Origin: Streptomyces massasporeus
Lineage (GTDB): Bacteria; Actinomycetota; Actinomycetes; Streptomycetales; Streptomycetaceae
Assembly (NCBI RefSeq): GCF_014648995.1
Contig: NZ_BMSE01000001.1
Coordinates: 620,001-684,000, forward strand
Length of the DNA stretch: 64,000 nucleotides
Direction of reading: 5' to 3'
The notes beneath the pieces are model-generated. The model saw only the letters and a list, made by a program, of their open reading frames with translations, was not told where the DNA came from and searched no databases. Positions 25,861 through 34,341 of the stretch are shown one piece after another. The stretch's first letter is position 1. Each line of letters opens with the position of its first letter. The translations under genes were made by a program, and so were the position numbers.

Positions 25861-26733
25861 TCAGATGACGGGGGGCCGGCCCAGCCGGGTCAGCCGCCAC
25901 ACCGTACGCCACTTCATGGGCCGGCGGGGGCCGCACGAGGTGGTCCAGCCCTCACGGAATCCGCCGAACCAGGCCCGCAGCGCACTGCGGGAGGGGCGGC
26001 GCACCAGAGTGAGCAGCAGCCACACGCCGAGGTAGACGGGGACGAGCGGCGCGGGGAGGTTGCGGCGGGCCAGCCAGACGCGGTTGCGGGCGACCATGCG
26101 GTGGTAGACCGCGTGCCGCGAGGGAGCGGTCGTCGGGTGGTAGAGCACCATGTCGGAGCGGTAGTCGATCATCCAGCCCGCGTCGAGGGCCCGCCATGCC
26201 AGGTCGGTCTCCTCGTGGGCGTAGAAGAACTCGTCCGGGAGTCCGCCGACGTCGGCGAAGACGCGGGTGCGGACGGCGTTGGCGCCGCCGAGGAAGGTCG
26301 TCACGCGCGAGGAACGCATCGGGTCGGCGGCGCGCAGCCGGGGGACGTGGCGGCGCTGGGTGACGCCGGTCTCCGGGTCGGCTATGCGGAAACTCACGAT
26401 GCCGAGCTTCGGGTCGGCCTCGAACGCCTTGCGGCACAGCTCGGCGGTGTCGTGGGCCGCGAGCAGTCCGTCGTCGTCCAGGAAGAGCAGGACGTCGACG
26501 TCCCGGCCCGCGGGACCGAAGGCCTCGATGCCGACGTTGCGGCCGCCGGGGATGCCGAGGTTCTCGGGCAGCTCGATGGTGCGGACGCCCTCGGGGACGT
26601 CCGGGACGGGCGAGCCGTTGCCGACGACGACCACCTCGACGCGGTCGCCGTCCTGCTTGGCGACGGAGTCGAGCAGGGCGCGCAGCTCCTCGGGCCGGTT
26701 GCCCATGGTGATGATGACGGCGCCGACCTTCAT
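25861..26733 (-). CDS. GT2-family glycosyltransferase
   Basis: This 290-aa GT-A-fold protein starts MKVGAVIITMGNRPEELRAL, with the nucleotide-sugar site LLFLDDDG (~residue 92, DxD) and the acceptor motif FFYAHEETDLAWR (~175, the ED/EE base region), as in rhamnosyl- or galactosyl-type GT2 enzymes. The C-terminal ~60 residues are hydrophobic and basic, suggesting membrane association. It probably adds a sugar to a lipid-linked acceptor exported by the neighbouring ABC system. The ATG at 26733 lies 5 bp beyond the stop of the CDP-alcohol transferase. A longer frame upstream to 27273 overlaps that gene and is not real. Confidence 0.88.
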   Translation of the reverse strand: MKVGAVIITMGNRPEELRALLDSVAKQDGDRVEVVVVGNGSPVPDVPEGVRTIELPENLGIPGGRNVGIEAFGPAGRDVDVLLFLDDDGLLAAHDTAELCRKAFEADPKLGIVSFRIADPETGVTQRRHVPRLRAADPMRSSRVTTFLGGANAVRTRVFADVGGLPDEFFYAHEETDLAWRALDAGWMIDYRSDMVLYHPTTAPSRHAVYHRMVARNRVWLARRNLPAPLVPVYLGVWLLLTLVRRPSRSALRAWFGGFREGWTTSCGPRRPMKWRTVWRLTRLGRPPVI

Positions 26734-26738
26734 GCCGC

Positions 26739-27518
26739 TCACTTCAGCCTGCTGGAGGCGAGGATGGACACGAGGTGCAGCAGGGTCTGCACCAGCGCGA
26801 TGCCGGCGAGCACGGCGACGCCGAGCCGGGAGAAGAACAGGTCGCCGCGGACCTGGTCGACGATCGCCAGCGCGAGGATCAGCAGGGACGCCTCGATGCC
26901 GAGGATGAGGCGGTGGAAGTTCAGGGCGGCGGCGGCCTTGCGGGCCAGCGCCATGCCGGAGGAGCGCATCTCGGCGGCGGCCTCCTTGACCGGGGGCTTG
27001 CCGGCCTGGTGCCGGGCGACACCGACGAGGTCGGTCTCCGCCTTGATCAGGATGGCGCCGAGGGCGGCCAGGGTGCCGAGGAAGGCCCACAGCCAGTCGA
27101 TGCGCCCGCTGCCCCACACGTCGGCGGCGCGCAGGCCGAAGCCGGTGAGCACCGCGGCGTCGGTGAGGTAGGCGCCGACCCGGTCCAGGTAGACGCCGTT
27201 GAGGGAGTACTGCTTCTTCCAGCGCGCGATCTCGCCGTCGACGCAGTCCAGCAGCAGATACATCTGGACGCACACCACGCCCAGCACGGCGCCCGCGATC
27301 CCCGGCACGAGCAGTGCCGGGGCCGCGAGCACACCGAAGACGGTCATCAGGTAGGTGAGCTGATTGGGCGTGACCCTGGTGTTGACCAGGTAACGGTCGA
27401 CCCGCAGGGACACCTCACGCATGTAGAGGCGTCCCATCCAGTGCTCACCGCTGCGCCGGTCCTTCACCCCCGGGGGGTGAACGACGGGACGGAGTTCAGC
27501 TACCGATGGCCTTGACAT
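26739..27518 (-). CDS. CDP-alcohol phosphatidyltransferase family protein
   Basis: This 259-aa membrane protein has about five to six helices and the CDP-AP signature in LLDCVDGEIARWKKQYSLN followed by GVYLDRVGA. The usual pattern is D-x2-DG-x2-AR-x8-G-x3-D-x3-D; here the final Asp, the presumed catalytic base, is Ala. Family members transfer a phospho-alcohol from a CDP-activated donor to a second alcohol. It overlaps the dehydrogenase stop by 23 bp and belongs to the exporter operon. The missing Asp means an altered or regulatory role must be considered. Confidence 0.85.
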   Translation of the reverse strand: MSRPSVAELRPVVHPPGVKDRRSGEHWMGRLYMREVSLRVDRYLVNTRVTPNQLTYLMTVFGVLAAPALLVPGIAGAVLGVVCVQMYLLLDCVDGEIARWKKQYSLNGVYLDRVGAYLTDAAVLTGFGLRAADVWGSGRIDWLWAFLGTLAALGAILIKAETDLVGVARHQAGKPPVKEAAAEMRSSGMALARKAAAALNFHRLILGIEASLLILALAIVDQVRGDLFFSRLGVAVLAGIALVQTLLHLVSILASSRLK

Positions 27519-28557
27519 AGTCGGCGTAGATGTCCTTGATCTGTTCGGTGTTCAGGTCGAGGTGTTCGAGGATGGTGTAGCGGCCGGGTCGGGTCTCCGG
27601 GGCGAACTCGACGGCCTTGACGAACTCGTCCGTGGTGAAGCCGATCTCCTCCGCGAGCACGGGCAGCCCGTGCTTGCGCAGCACCTCGGCCATGTACGCC
27701 GACTCCTCGTGGGCGCCGCGCATGTACATCGCGAAGGCCGCGCCCAGTCCGCACTGCTCGCCGTGGGCGGCAGCCCGCTTGGGGAACAGCAGGTCGAAGG
27801 CGTGGTTGATCTCGTGGCAGGCGCCGGAGGACGGGCGGGAGTCGCCCGACACGGACATGGCGATACCGGTGAGGACCAGTGCCTCGGCCAGCACTTGCAG
27901 GAAGGCGTCGTCGCCGACACCACCCGGGTGCCGGAGCACCGCCTCGCCGGCCTGGCGGGCCATCGCCGCGGCGAGGCCGTCGACCTTCTCGCCCTTGACG
28001 CGGTTGGCGAGTTCCCAGTCGGCGACCGCGGAGATGTTGGAGATGGCGTCGCCGATGCCGGAGCGCACGAAGCGGACGGGGGCCTCACGGATCACGTTGA
28101 GGTCGATGACGACCGCGATCGGGTTCGGCACACCGTAGGAGCCGCGGCCCGCGTCGTTGTCCAGGGTGGCGACCGGCGAGCACAGGCCGTCGTGCGCGAG
28201 GTTGGTGGCGACGGCGACCAGGGGGAGGCCGACCCGCGCCGCAGCGAACTTGGCGCAGTCGATGATCTTTCCGCCGCCGAGGCCCACGACGGCGTCGTAG
28301 TGGCCGGCCTTTATCTCGCTCGCCAGCCGGACCGCGTCGTCGATGGTGCCGCCACCGACCTCGTACCAGGTGGCGCCGGGCATGCTCGGCGCGATGCGCT
28401 CGCGCAGCCTGGCGCCGGAGCCGCCGCTGACGGCGACGGCGAGGCGGCCGGAGGGCGAGATGCGCTCATCGGCGAGTACGCAGGCCAGGTCGTCGAGGGC
28501 ACCCGGGCGGATGTCGACGACGAGCGGCGAGGGGATGAGACGGGTCAGTACTGGCAC
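27496..28557 (-). CDS. Iron-containing alcohol dehydrogenase, glycerol-1-phosphate dehydrogenase-like
   Basis: This 353-aa dehydrogenase resembles AraM/EgsA, which reduces dihydroxyacetone phosphate to sn-glycerol 1-phosphate with NAD(P)H and a metal. The nucleotide loop GGGKIIDCAKF lies near residue 100, and the metal site is visible as NLAHDGLCSPVA (~125, Asp), CHEINHAFD (~245, His) and AAHGEQCG (~263, His). The GTG start at 28557 has GGAG five bases upstream and overlaps the nucleotidyltransferase by 13 bp. In this operon it probably supplies a polyol phosphate for CTP activation. A different keto-phosphate substrate is possible. Confidence 0.82.
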   Translation of the reverse strand: MPVLTRLIPSPLVVDIRPGALDDLACVLADERISPSGRLAVAVSGGSGARLRERIAPSMPGATWYEVGGGTIDDAVRLASEIKAGHYDAVVGLGGGKIIDCAKFAAARVGLPLVAVATNLAHDGLCSPVATLDNDAGRGSYGVPNPIAVVIDLNVIREAPVRFVRSGIGDAISNISAVADWELANRVKGEKVDGLAAAMARQAGEAVLRHPGGVGDDAFLQVLAEALVLTGIAMSVSGDSRPSSGACHEINHAFDLLFPKRAAAHGEQCGLGAAFAMYMRGAHEESAYMAEVLRKHGLPVLAEEIGFTTDEFVKAVEFAPETRPGRYTILEHLDLNTEQIKDIYADYVKAIGS

Positions 28558-29297
28558 GCGATCTCCCGTCCGCGGGCGAGGTCGTCGTGGTTGTCGATCT
28601 CCACCCACTTGACGTCGCCGATCGGCGCCACGTCGATGCGGAAGCCGCGGTTGACCAGTTCCTGGTAGCCGTGCTCGTAGAACTGCTGCGGGTCGGTCTC
28701 CCACACGGCCTTGAGGGCGTCGGCGAGCTCGGGGGCGGCGTCGCCCTCGATCAGCGTGACGCCGATGTACTCGCCGGTGGCCTCGGCGGGGTCCATCAGC
28801 TTGGTGATCTTCGTCATGCCCTTCTCGGGGTCGACGACGACCTTCATCTCCTCGTCCGCGAGGTCCTTGACCGTGTCGAGGGCGAGGATGATCTTCTTGC
28901 CGTCGCCGCGGGCGGCGAGCAGCGTCTTCTCGACGGAGACCGGGTGGACGGTGTCACCGTTGGCGAGGATCACCCCGTCCTTGAGGGCGTCACGCCCGCA
29001 CCACAGGGAGTAGGCGTTGTTCCACTCCTCGGCCTTGTCGTTGTCGATGAGGGTGAGCTTGAGGCCGTACTTCTGCTCCAGGGCCTCCTTGCGCGCGTAC
29101 ACGGCCTCCTTGCGGTAGCCGACGATGATCGCGACCTCGGTGAGACCGATCTCGGCGAAGTTACCGAGGGTCAGGTCGAGGACCGTGGGTTCGCCTTCTA
29201 TGCCCGCGGGGCCCACCGGCACCAGTGCCTTGGGGAGGCTGTCGGTGTAGGGGCGCAGACGCCGTCCGGCGCCGGCCGCGAGCACGAGGCCGATCAT
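28545..29297 (-). CDS. Sugar/polyol-phosphate nucleotidyltransferase
   Basis: This 250-aa NTP_transferase-fold enzyme starts MIGLVLAAGAGRRLRPYTD, with the nucleotide loop and the SLPKALVPV lysine. ANGDTVHP (~residue 115) holds a metal-binding Asp. The overall pattern is closest to CTP-using inositol-1-phosphate or choline-phosphate cytidylyltransferases, as judged by eye. With two CDP-alcohol transferases and a polyol-phosphate dehydrogenase beside it, CDP-polyol synthesis is the likely job. It overlaps the DUF5941 gene by 4 bp and the dehydrogenase gene by 13 bp. Confidence 0.83.
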   Translation of the reverse strand: MIGLVLAAGAGRRLRPYTDSLPKALVPVGPAGIEGEPTVLDLTLGNFAEIGLTEVAIIVGYRKEAVYARKEALEQKYGLKLTLIDNDKAEEWNNAYSLWCGRDALKDGVILANGDTVHPVSVEKTLLAARGDGKKIILALDTVKDLADEEMKVVVDPEKGMTKITKLMDPAEATGEYIGVTLIEGDAAPELADALKAVWETDPQQFYEHGYQELVNRGFRIDVAPIGDVKWVEIDNHDDLARGREIACQY

Positions 29298-31108
29298 GCG
29301 GGTTCTCCTTCATCGTGTACGGCGGGTGCGCCACCCTGATGGGCGGCGACCCAGAAGCGGATGCTCTCGACGAGCACCACCAGGGCCACGGCCACGGCCA
29401 GTGCCGTGAGCGCGACCTTGAACTGCGAGGCGGTGAGCAGCGCGGCGAGGACGGTGACGAGCAGCGTCCGTCCTTCGTGCCCTCCGATGGAGCGCACCAG
29501 CCAGGCCGGGGGCGCTCCGGCGTCGCCGCGGATGCGGTAGACGGTGTCGTAGTGATGGTAGGCGACCGCGGCCACCAGCCCGAAGGCCGCGGGGAGGGCC
29601 CCGTTCACGTCCGCCTTGGCCGCCAGGACCAGGACGGTGCCGTACTCGGCGGCGCGGAAGATCGGGGGGACCAGCCAGTCGAGGGCGCCCTTGAGGGGGC
29701 GGGCGACGGCGAGGCCCGAGGTCAGGGCGTAGCCGAGGGCCGCGATGACCGGCCAGGGGCCGCCGAAGTCCGTCAGCGCCGCGGTGAGGACGACGGCCAG
29801 ACCACCGAGCAGGGCGATGACGGGGGCGGTGAAGCCCGGCAGCCTGCGGGCGGGCTTCTTGAGCGCCTCCGCGAACCCCTGGGCGAGCGGGCCGCTGTCG
29901 GCGAGATCGGCCAAGGCCCCGGCCGCCCGGTCGGTCCGCCCGGCCTTGCGGGTCAGGGAGCGCAGCACCCGGCCGGCCGTGGTGTACGTCGCGGCGAAGG
30001 CGCAGCCGATGAGCAGCGCGTAGAACGTGATGCGGGGGGTGGTGACCGCCGTGAGCACGGCGATCATCGCCCAGCGCTCGCCGATGGGCAGGACGATCAT
30101 GCGGCGGACCCAGACCGTCCAGCCGACGCTGTCGAGCTTGTCGGAGAGGGCGGCGGTGGGGCTGGTGTTGGCGGTGGCGTCCTGGTTGGCCTCGTTGAAG
30201 GAGAAGTCCACGACGTGCCGGCAGGTCTGCAGGACCATGGCGCCGAGGGCGAGGGCCCATACGTCGTCCCCGCCGCGGGCCGCTCCGAGGGCGAGGCCCG
30301 CGTAGTAGGCGTACTCCTTGGCCCGGTCGAAGGTGGCGTCCAGCCAGGCGCCGAGCGTGGAGTACTGCAGGGAGTAGCGGGCGAGCTGGCCGTCGGTGCA
30401 GTCGAGCACGAAGGACGCGATCAGCAGGACGCCGGCCGCGACGAAGCCGCCGCGGGTACCGGTGGCCGCGCAGGCCGCCGCTATGAGGGCGGTGATCAGC
30501 GAGGCGGTGGTGACCTGGTTGGGGGTCAGGCCGCGACGGGCGCACCAGCGGGCGATGTAGCGGGAGTAGGGGCTGATGCAGTAGGTGGTGAAGAAACCGT
30601 CGCGGGCCTTCACGGCCGACTTCAGGCGGACGGCCTCGTCGTCGACGTCCGCCACCGACTGACGCGCCTCGTTGCGGGCCTGCGGGTCGGCGGGGACGGC
30701 GGCGACCAGGCTGCCCAGCTCGGGGCGGTGCACGCCGGTGCCGTCGGCGTCGAGGGCGCTGAGGATGCGGTCCGCGAGGCTGTCGACCAGGGTGGTCCCG
30801 CCGCCCGCGGAGTTCTCGCGGGCCATCGCCCGGGTCAGGGCCTGGCGCCCGGCGGGCTGGGCCGTGACGGCACCGGGGATCCCGGCGAGCGGGAAGCGGG
30901 GGTCGGTGAGGCCGAGGCGCAGCGCGTGCACGTGCCCCACGAAGCGTGCGTCGACCAGGGCGACCCGCTCGTCGCCCGGCACCTCGGCGAGGAGGGTCTC
31001 GGCCTCGGCGGCGTCGGCCGCGGTCCGGAGATCGAACCCGAGGGATCGCAGGTCGGCCTCGATCGACGATCCGGGGACCGGCTGGCCGGTGAGGATGGCG
31101 GTCGACAA
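29294..31108 (-). CDS. DUF5941 CDP-alcohol phosphatidyltransferase
   Basis: This 604-aa protein has a ~150-residue soluble N-terminal domain of unknown fold, a CDP-alcohol phosphatidyltransferase domain (about 170-370) with the complete motif in LDCTDGQLARYSLQYS then GAWLDATFDR, and a C-terminal membrane region (about 420-600) with several helices, labelled DUF5941 from memory. It is the first gene of the exporter operon. The TTG start at 31108 has AGGGAG nine bases upstream. The intact D-x3-D end contrasts with its smaller paralogue at 26739. It likely transfers a phospho-polyol from the CDP donor made by the neighbouring nucleotidyltransferase. Confidence 0.85.
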   Translation of the reverse strand: MSTAILTGQPVPGSSIEADLRSLGFDLRTAADAAEAETLLAEVPGDERVALVDARFVGHVHALRLGLTDPRFPLAGIPGAVTAQPAGRQALTRAMARENSAGGGTTLVDSLADRILSALDADGTGVHRPELGSLVAAVPADPQARNEARQSVADVDDEAVRLKSAVKARDGFFTTYCISPYSRYIARWCARRGLTPNQVTTASLITALIAAACAATGTRGGFVAAGVLLIASFVLDCTDGQLARYSLQYSTLGAWLDATFDRAKEYAYYAGLALGAARGGDDVWALALGAMVLQTCRHVVDFSFNEANQDATANTSPTAALSDKLDSVGWTVWVRRMIVLPIGERWAMIAVLTAVTTPRITFYALLIGCAFAATYTTAGRVLRSLTRKAGRTDRAAGALADLADSGPLAQGFAEALKKPARRLPGFTAPVIALLGGLAVVLTAALTDFGGPWPVIAALGYALTSGLAVARPLKGALDWLVPPIFRAAEYGTVLVLAAKADVNGALPAAFGLVAAVAYHHYDTVYRIRGDAGAPPAWLVRSIGGHEGRTLLVTVLAALLTASQFKVALTALAVAVALVVLVESIRFWVAAHQGGAPAVHDEGEPA

Positions 31109-31387
31109 CCGAATTCACTCCCTGGGTACCGACGCGTCCGCGCCGGTGATGTGCATGGTGGGGGCGCCTTCTCCGGTGGCTCCCGGGCGGCATGTCGGCA
31201 GAGGCTATCGGATGCAGGGAAGGCCACGTTCACCGCCCGTTCGGCGGATGGATCGACGTGGTTCGCACAAGCCCTTGCCGCGATCATCATCGTGGATCCG
31301 GGGGCCGCCCCACAAACCGTGCCCCTCCTATGCGGACATCGGGGACATTGCACAGGCGGCCACCGTGTCCGCATAGGGTGGGCGACC

Positions 31388-32359
31388 ATGACGTGGCTGA
31401 TCACCGGCGGTGCCGGCTATATCGGAGCACATGTGGCCAGGGCCATGACCGAGGCCGGGGAGCGCGTCCTCGCCCTGGACGACCTGTCGGCCGGGGTGCC
31501 CGCGCGGCTCCCGGCACAGGTCCCCCTCGTGCGGGGTTCCTCGCTGGACGGGGAGCTGTTGAAGCGGGTCTTCGCCGAGCACGGCGTGACGGGTGTGGTG
31601 CACCTCGCGGCGCGCAAGCAGGTCGCCGAGTCCGTCGCGCAGCCCACGCGCTACTACCGGGAGAACGTCGGCGGTCTGGTGACCCTGCTGGACGCGGTCG
31701 CCGCGGCCGGGATCGAGCGCTTCGTGTTCTCCTCGTCGGCGGCCGTGTACGGCGACCCGGGTGTGGACCTCATCACGGAGGACACGCCCTGCGCGCCGGT
31801 GAATCCCTACGGCGAGACCAAGCTCGCCGGGGAGTGGCTGGTGCGGGCGGCGGGAAAGGCGCACGGGATCTCCACCGTATGTCTGCGCTATTTCAACGTG
31901 GCGGGTGCCGCCGCGCCGGAACTCGCGGACACCGGTGTCTTCAACATCGTCCCGATGGTCTTCGACCGGCTGACGCGCGACGAGGCGCCCCGGATCTTCG
32001 GCGACGACTACCCGACCCCGGACGGCACCTGTGTCCGTGACTACATTCACGTCGCCGACCTGGCCGAGGCCCATCTGGCGGCGGCCCGGCGACTGGCCGG
32101 CGGCGGCATCACGGGCGACCTGACGGTCAACATCGGCCGCGGCGAGGGTGTCTCGGTCCGCGAGCTCATCACGGTCATCGGCGAGGTCACGGGCGACCGC
32201 CGGCCCCCGCTCGTCGAGGAGCGCCGCCCGGGCGACGCCCCGCGGGCGGTGGCATCGGCCGCCCGGGCGGCCGATGAGCTCGGCTGGACTGCCCGGCGCG
32301 GGGTGCGCGAGATGACCGAGTCGGCCTGGCGCGGCTGGCTGCTGCACCACGGCTCCTGA
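31388..32359 (+). CDS. galE: UDP-glucose 4-epimerase family protein
   Basis: This 323-aa extended short-chain dehydrogenase has the NAD loop TGGAGYIGAH at the N-terminus, FVFSSSAAVYGDP (~residue 115), the catalytic YGETK (YxxxK, ~145) and RYFNVAGA (~172), all characteristic of GalE. It interconverts UDP-glucose and UDP-galactose. It is divergent from the DUF5941 operon, with 279 bp between starts, and may supply UDP-galactose to the GT2 enzyme there. Length matches the short actinobacterial GalE form. UDP-N-acetylhexosamine use is possible. Confidence 0.9.
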   Translation: MTWLITGGAGYIGAHVARAMTEAGERVLALDDLSAGVPARLPAQVPLVRGSSLDGELLKRVFAEHGVTGVVHLAARKQVAESVAQPTRYYRENVGGLVTLLDAVAAAGIERFVFSSSAAVYGDPGVDLITEDTPCAPVNPYGETKLAGEWLVRAAGKAHGISTVCLRYFNVAGAAAPELADTGVFNIVPMVFDRLTRDEAPRIFGDDYPTPDGTCVRDYIHVADLAEAHLAAARRLAGGGITGDLTVNIGRGEGVSVRELITVIGEVTGDRRPPLVEERRPGDAPRAVASAARAADELGWTARRGVREMTESAWRGWLLHHGS

Positions 32360-32373
32360 CCCGCCGACCCGCT

Positions 32374-32402
32374 CTGACCTGCGCATCGTTTCCGCAGGTC
32401 AG
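32374..32402 (+). terminator. Hairpin downstream of galE
   Basis: A perfect 10-bp stem (32374-32383 against 32393-32402) with a 9-nt loop starts 14 bp past the galE stop and ends 7 bp before the Zur-like box. It probably terminates galE transcription. Confidence 0.65.
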
Positions 32403-32408
32403 GGCACA

Positions 32409-32423
32409 TGACAACGGTGTTCA
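32409..32423. promoter_or_regulatory. Zur-like box upstream of the zinc exporter gene
   Basis: TGACAACGGTGTTCA fits the 15-bp Streptomyces Zur pattern TGANAANGNTTNTCA, recalled from memory, with one mismatch. It lies 82 bp before the exporter start. In S. coelicolor Zur is known to activate the exporter gene zitB at high zinc by binding upstream, and this gene has the same relative position between galE-like and idi genes. Confidence 0.6.
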
Positions 32424-32505
32424 GTGCCGCGTTGCACATACCCCCTCCCCGTAGTTCACTGGGGTGCCCGGGCACGATCACGCGGACACAGGAGGCTGAC
32501 TTCTC

Positions 32506-33429
32506 ATGGGGGCTGGGCACGCGCACGGCGCGGCCGGCGGTACGGCGACCTCGGCGTACCGCGGCAGGCTGCGGGCGGCCCTGGCGATCACGCTCGGCAT
32601 CGTGGTCGTGCAGATCGTCGGTGGCACCCTCGCCGACTCGCTCGCGCTCGTCGCGGACTCGGCGCACATGGCGACGGACGCCCTGGGCCTGGGCATGGCG
32701 CTGCTCGCGATCCACTTCGCGAACCGTCCGCCGAGCGAGCGGGCCACCTTCGGCTACGCCCGGGCCGAGATCCTCGCAGCCCTGGCCAACTGCCTGCTGC
32801 TGCTCGGGGCCGGCGGGTACGTCGTCTACGAGTCGGTCCAGCGCTTCATCACGCCCGCGGAGACCGAGGGCCGGCTGGCTCTGCTGTTCGGTGTGATCGG
32901 CCTGGTCGCGAACCTGGTGTCGCTGTCGCTGCTGATGCGCGGGCAGAAGGAGAGCCTGAACGTGCGCGGCGCGTTCCTGGAGGTCGCGGCCGACGCACTC
33001 GGTTCGGTCACGGTGATCGTCTCGTCCGTGGTGATCATGCTCACGGGCTGGCAGGCCGCCGACCCGATCGCCTCGCTCGTGATCGCGCTGATGATCGCGC
33101 CCCGGACGTGGAAGCTGCTGCGGGAGACGCTGTCGGTGCTGCTGGAGGCCGCTCCCCAGGGCGTCGACATGGCGGAGGTGCGCTCGCACATCCTCGCGAC
33201 GGACGGCGTGGAGGACGTCCATGACCTCCACGCCTGGACGATCACCTCCGGCATGCCCGTGCTGTCGGCGCACGTCGTCGTCACCTCGGAGGCCCTGAAC
33301 GCCATAGGCCACGAGAAGATGCTCCACGAACTCCAGGGCTGCCTCGGCGACCACTTCGACGTGGAGCACTGCACCTTCCAGCTGGAACCGGTCGGGCACG
33401 CGGAGCACGAGGCACGGCTCTGCCACTGA
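32506..33429 (+). CDS. CDF-family zinc efflux transporter (ZitB-like)
   Basis: This 307-aa cation diffusion facilitator has six predicted membrane helices (about 20-205) and a cytoplasmic ferredoxin-like C-terminal domain (about 215-295). The metal site shows as ALVADSAHMATDALG (HxxxD, helix II) and LEVAADALGSV (DxxxD-type, helix V). The His/Gly start MGAGHAHGA may bind metal. It exports Zn(II), possibly Cd or Co, in exchange for protons. AGGAGG precedes the ATG by 10 bp. It is likely zinc-controlled through the box at 32409-32423. Orthology to zitB is inferred from position. Confidence 0.9.
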   Translation: MGAGHAHGAAGGTATSAYRGRLRAALAITLGIVVVQIVGGTLADSLALVADSAHMATDALGLGMALLAIHFANRPPSERATFGYARAEILAALANCLLLLGAGGYVVYESVQRFITPAETEGRLALLFGVIGLVANLVSLSLLMRGQKESLNVRGAFLEVAADALGSVTVIVSSVVIMLTGWQAADPIASLVIALMIAPRTWKLLRETLSVLLEAAPQGVDMAEVRSHILATDGVEDVHDLHAWTITSGMPVLSAHVVVTSEALNAIGHEKMLHELQGCLGDHFDVEHCTFQLEPVGHAEHEARLCH

Positions 33430-33723
33430 CGTGGGTGGCTTCCGGGGTGCGTGAGAACAGGTGGGGCGCACGCCGATGAGAGTGCGCCGGGGAACGCAAC
33501 CCTCCGCCGTACGCCCACGTCCTGAGCCCCACAGCTCCGGTGGGGACGATTTTCCGCCTGCCTGGCCGGGCACGATCATCTACCGGGTCCCTTTTCCGGT
33601 GTCGGACCGGTGCCGGCCGCGGTCCGCGTCACCGCGCGGGACATGCGGGCGTGCCGCGAAGTGCCGGGAGTGCCGGATTCGTACGGCAGACTTGGGGCGC
33701 GAAGACCGATGTGAAGGATGGGT

Positions 33724-34317
33724 ATGCCGATCACACCTGCCACCGCGACGCACAACCCGTCGAACGGCACCGCAGACGCGATTTTGCTGGAACTGGTCGA
33801 CGAGGACGGCGTGACGATCGGCACCGCGGAGAAGCTCGCCGCCCACCAGCCGCCCGGACAGCTGCACCGCGCGTTCTCCGTGTTCCTCTTCGACGAGTAC
33901 GGCCGGCTGCTGCTCCAGCAGCGCGCGCTGGGCAAGTACCACTCCCCCGGTGTGTGGTCCAACACCTGCTGCGGCCACCCCTACCCCGGCGAAGCGCCCT
34001 TCGCGGCGGCGGCACGGCGCACGTTCGAGGAGCTCGGCGCCTCGCCGTCCCTGCTGGCCGAGGCGGGCACGGTCCGCTACAACCACCCGGACCCGGAGTC
34101 CGGTCTGGTGGAACAGGAGTACAACCACCTCTTCGTCGGCATGGTGCAGGCCGTGGTGCGGCCGGACCCCGAGGAGGTCGCGTCGACGGTCTTCGTGACC
34201 CCGCCGGAGCTGGCGGAGCGGCACGCCAAGGACACCTTCTCGGCCTGGTTCATGACCGTCCTGGACGCGGCCCGGCCGGCGATCAGGGAGCTGACGGGCC
34301 CGTCCGCCGGCTGGTGA
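33724..34317 (+). CDS. idi: Isopentenyl-diphosphate delta-isomerase, type 1
   Basis: This 197-aa Nudix-fold isomerase interconverts IPP and DMAPP. The catalytic Cys is in WSNTCCGHPYPGE (~residue 80) and the catalytic Glu in VEQEYNHLFVG (~135), with the Nudix helix AAARRTFEELG. The ATG at 33724 is preferred because GAAGGA lies 5 bases upstream; the ATG at 33718 would overlap that site. It lies within 15 kb of dxs, ispG and the hopanoid genes and helps balance isoprene units. The 294-bp gap before it (33430-33723) holds its promoter, not identified. Confidence 0.94.
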   Translation: MPITPATATHNPSNGTADAILLELVDEDGVTIGTAEKLAAHQPPGQLHRAFSVFLFDEYGRLLLQQRALGKYHSPGVWSNTCCGHPYPGEAPFAAAARRTFEELGASPSLLAEAGTVRYNHPDPESGLVEQEYNHLFVGMVQAVVRPDPEEVASTVFVTPPELAERHAKDTFSAWFMTVLDAARPAIRELTGPSAGW

Positions 34318-34341
34318 TCCCGGCACCGGCGGAACGGGGGG

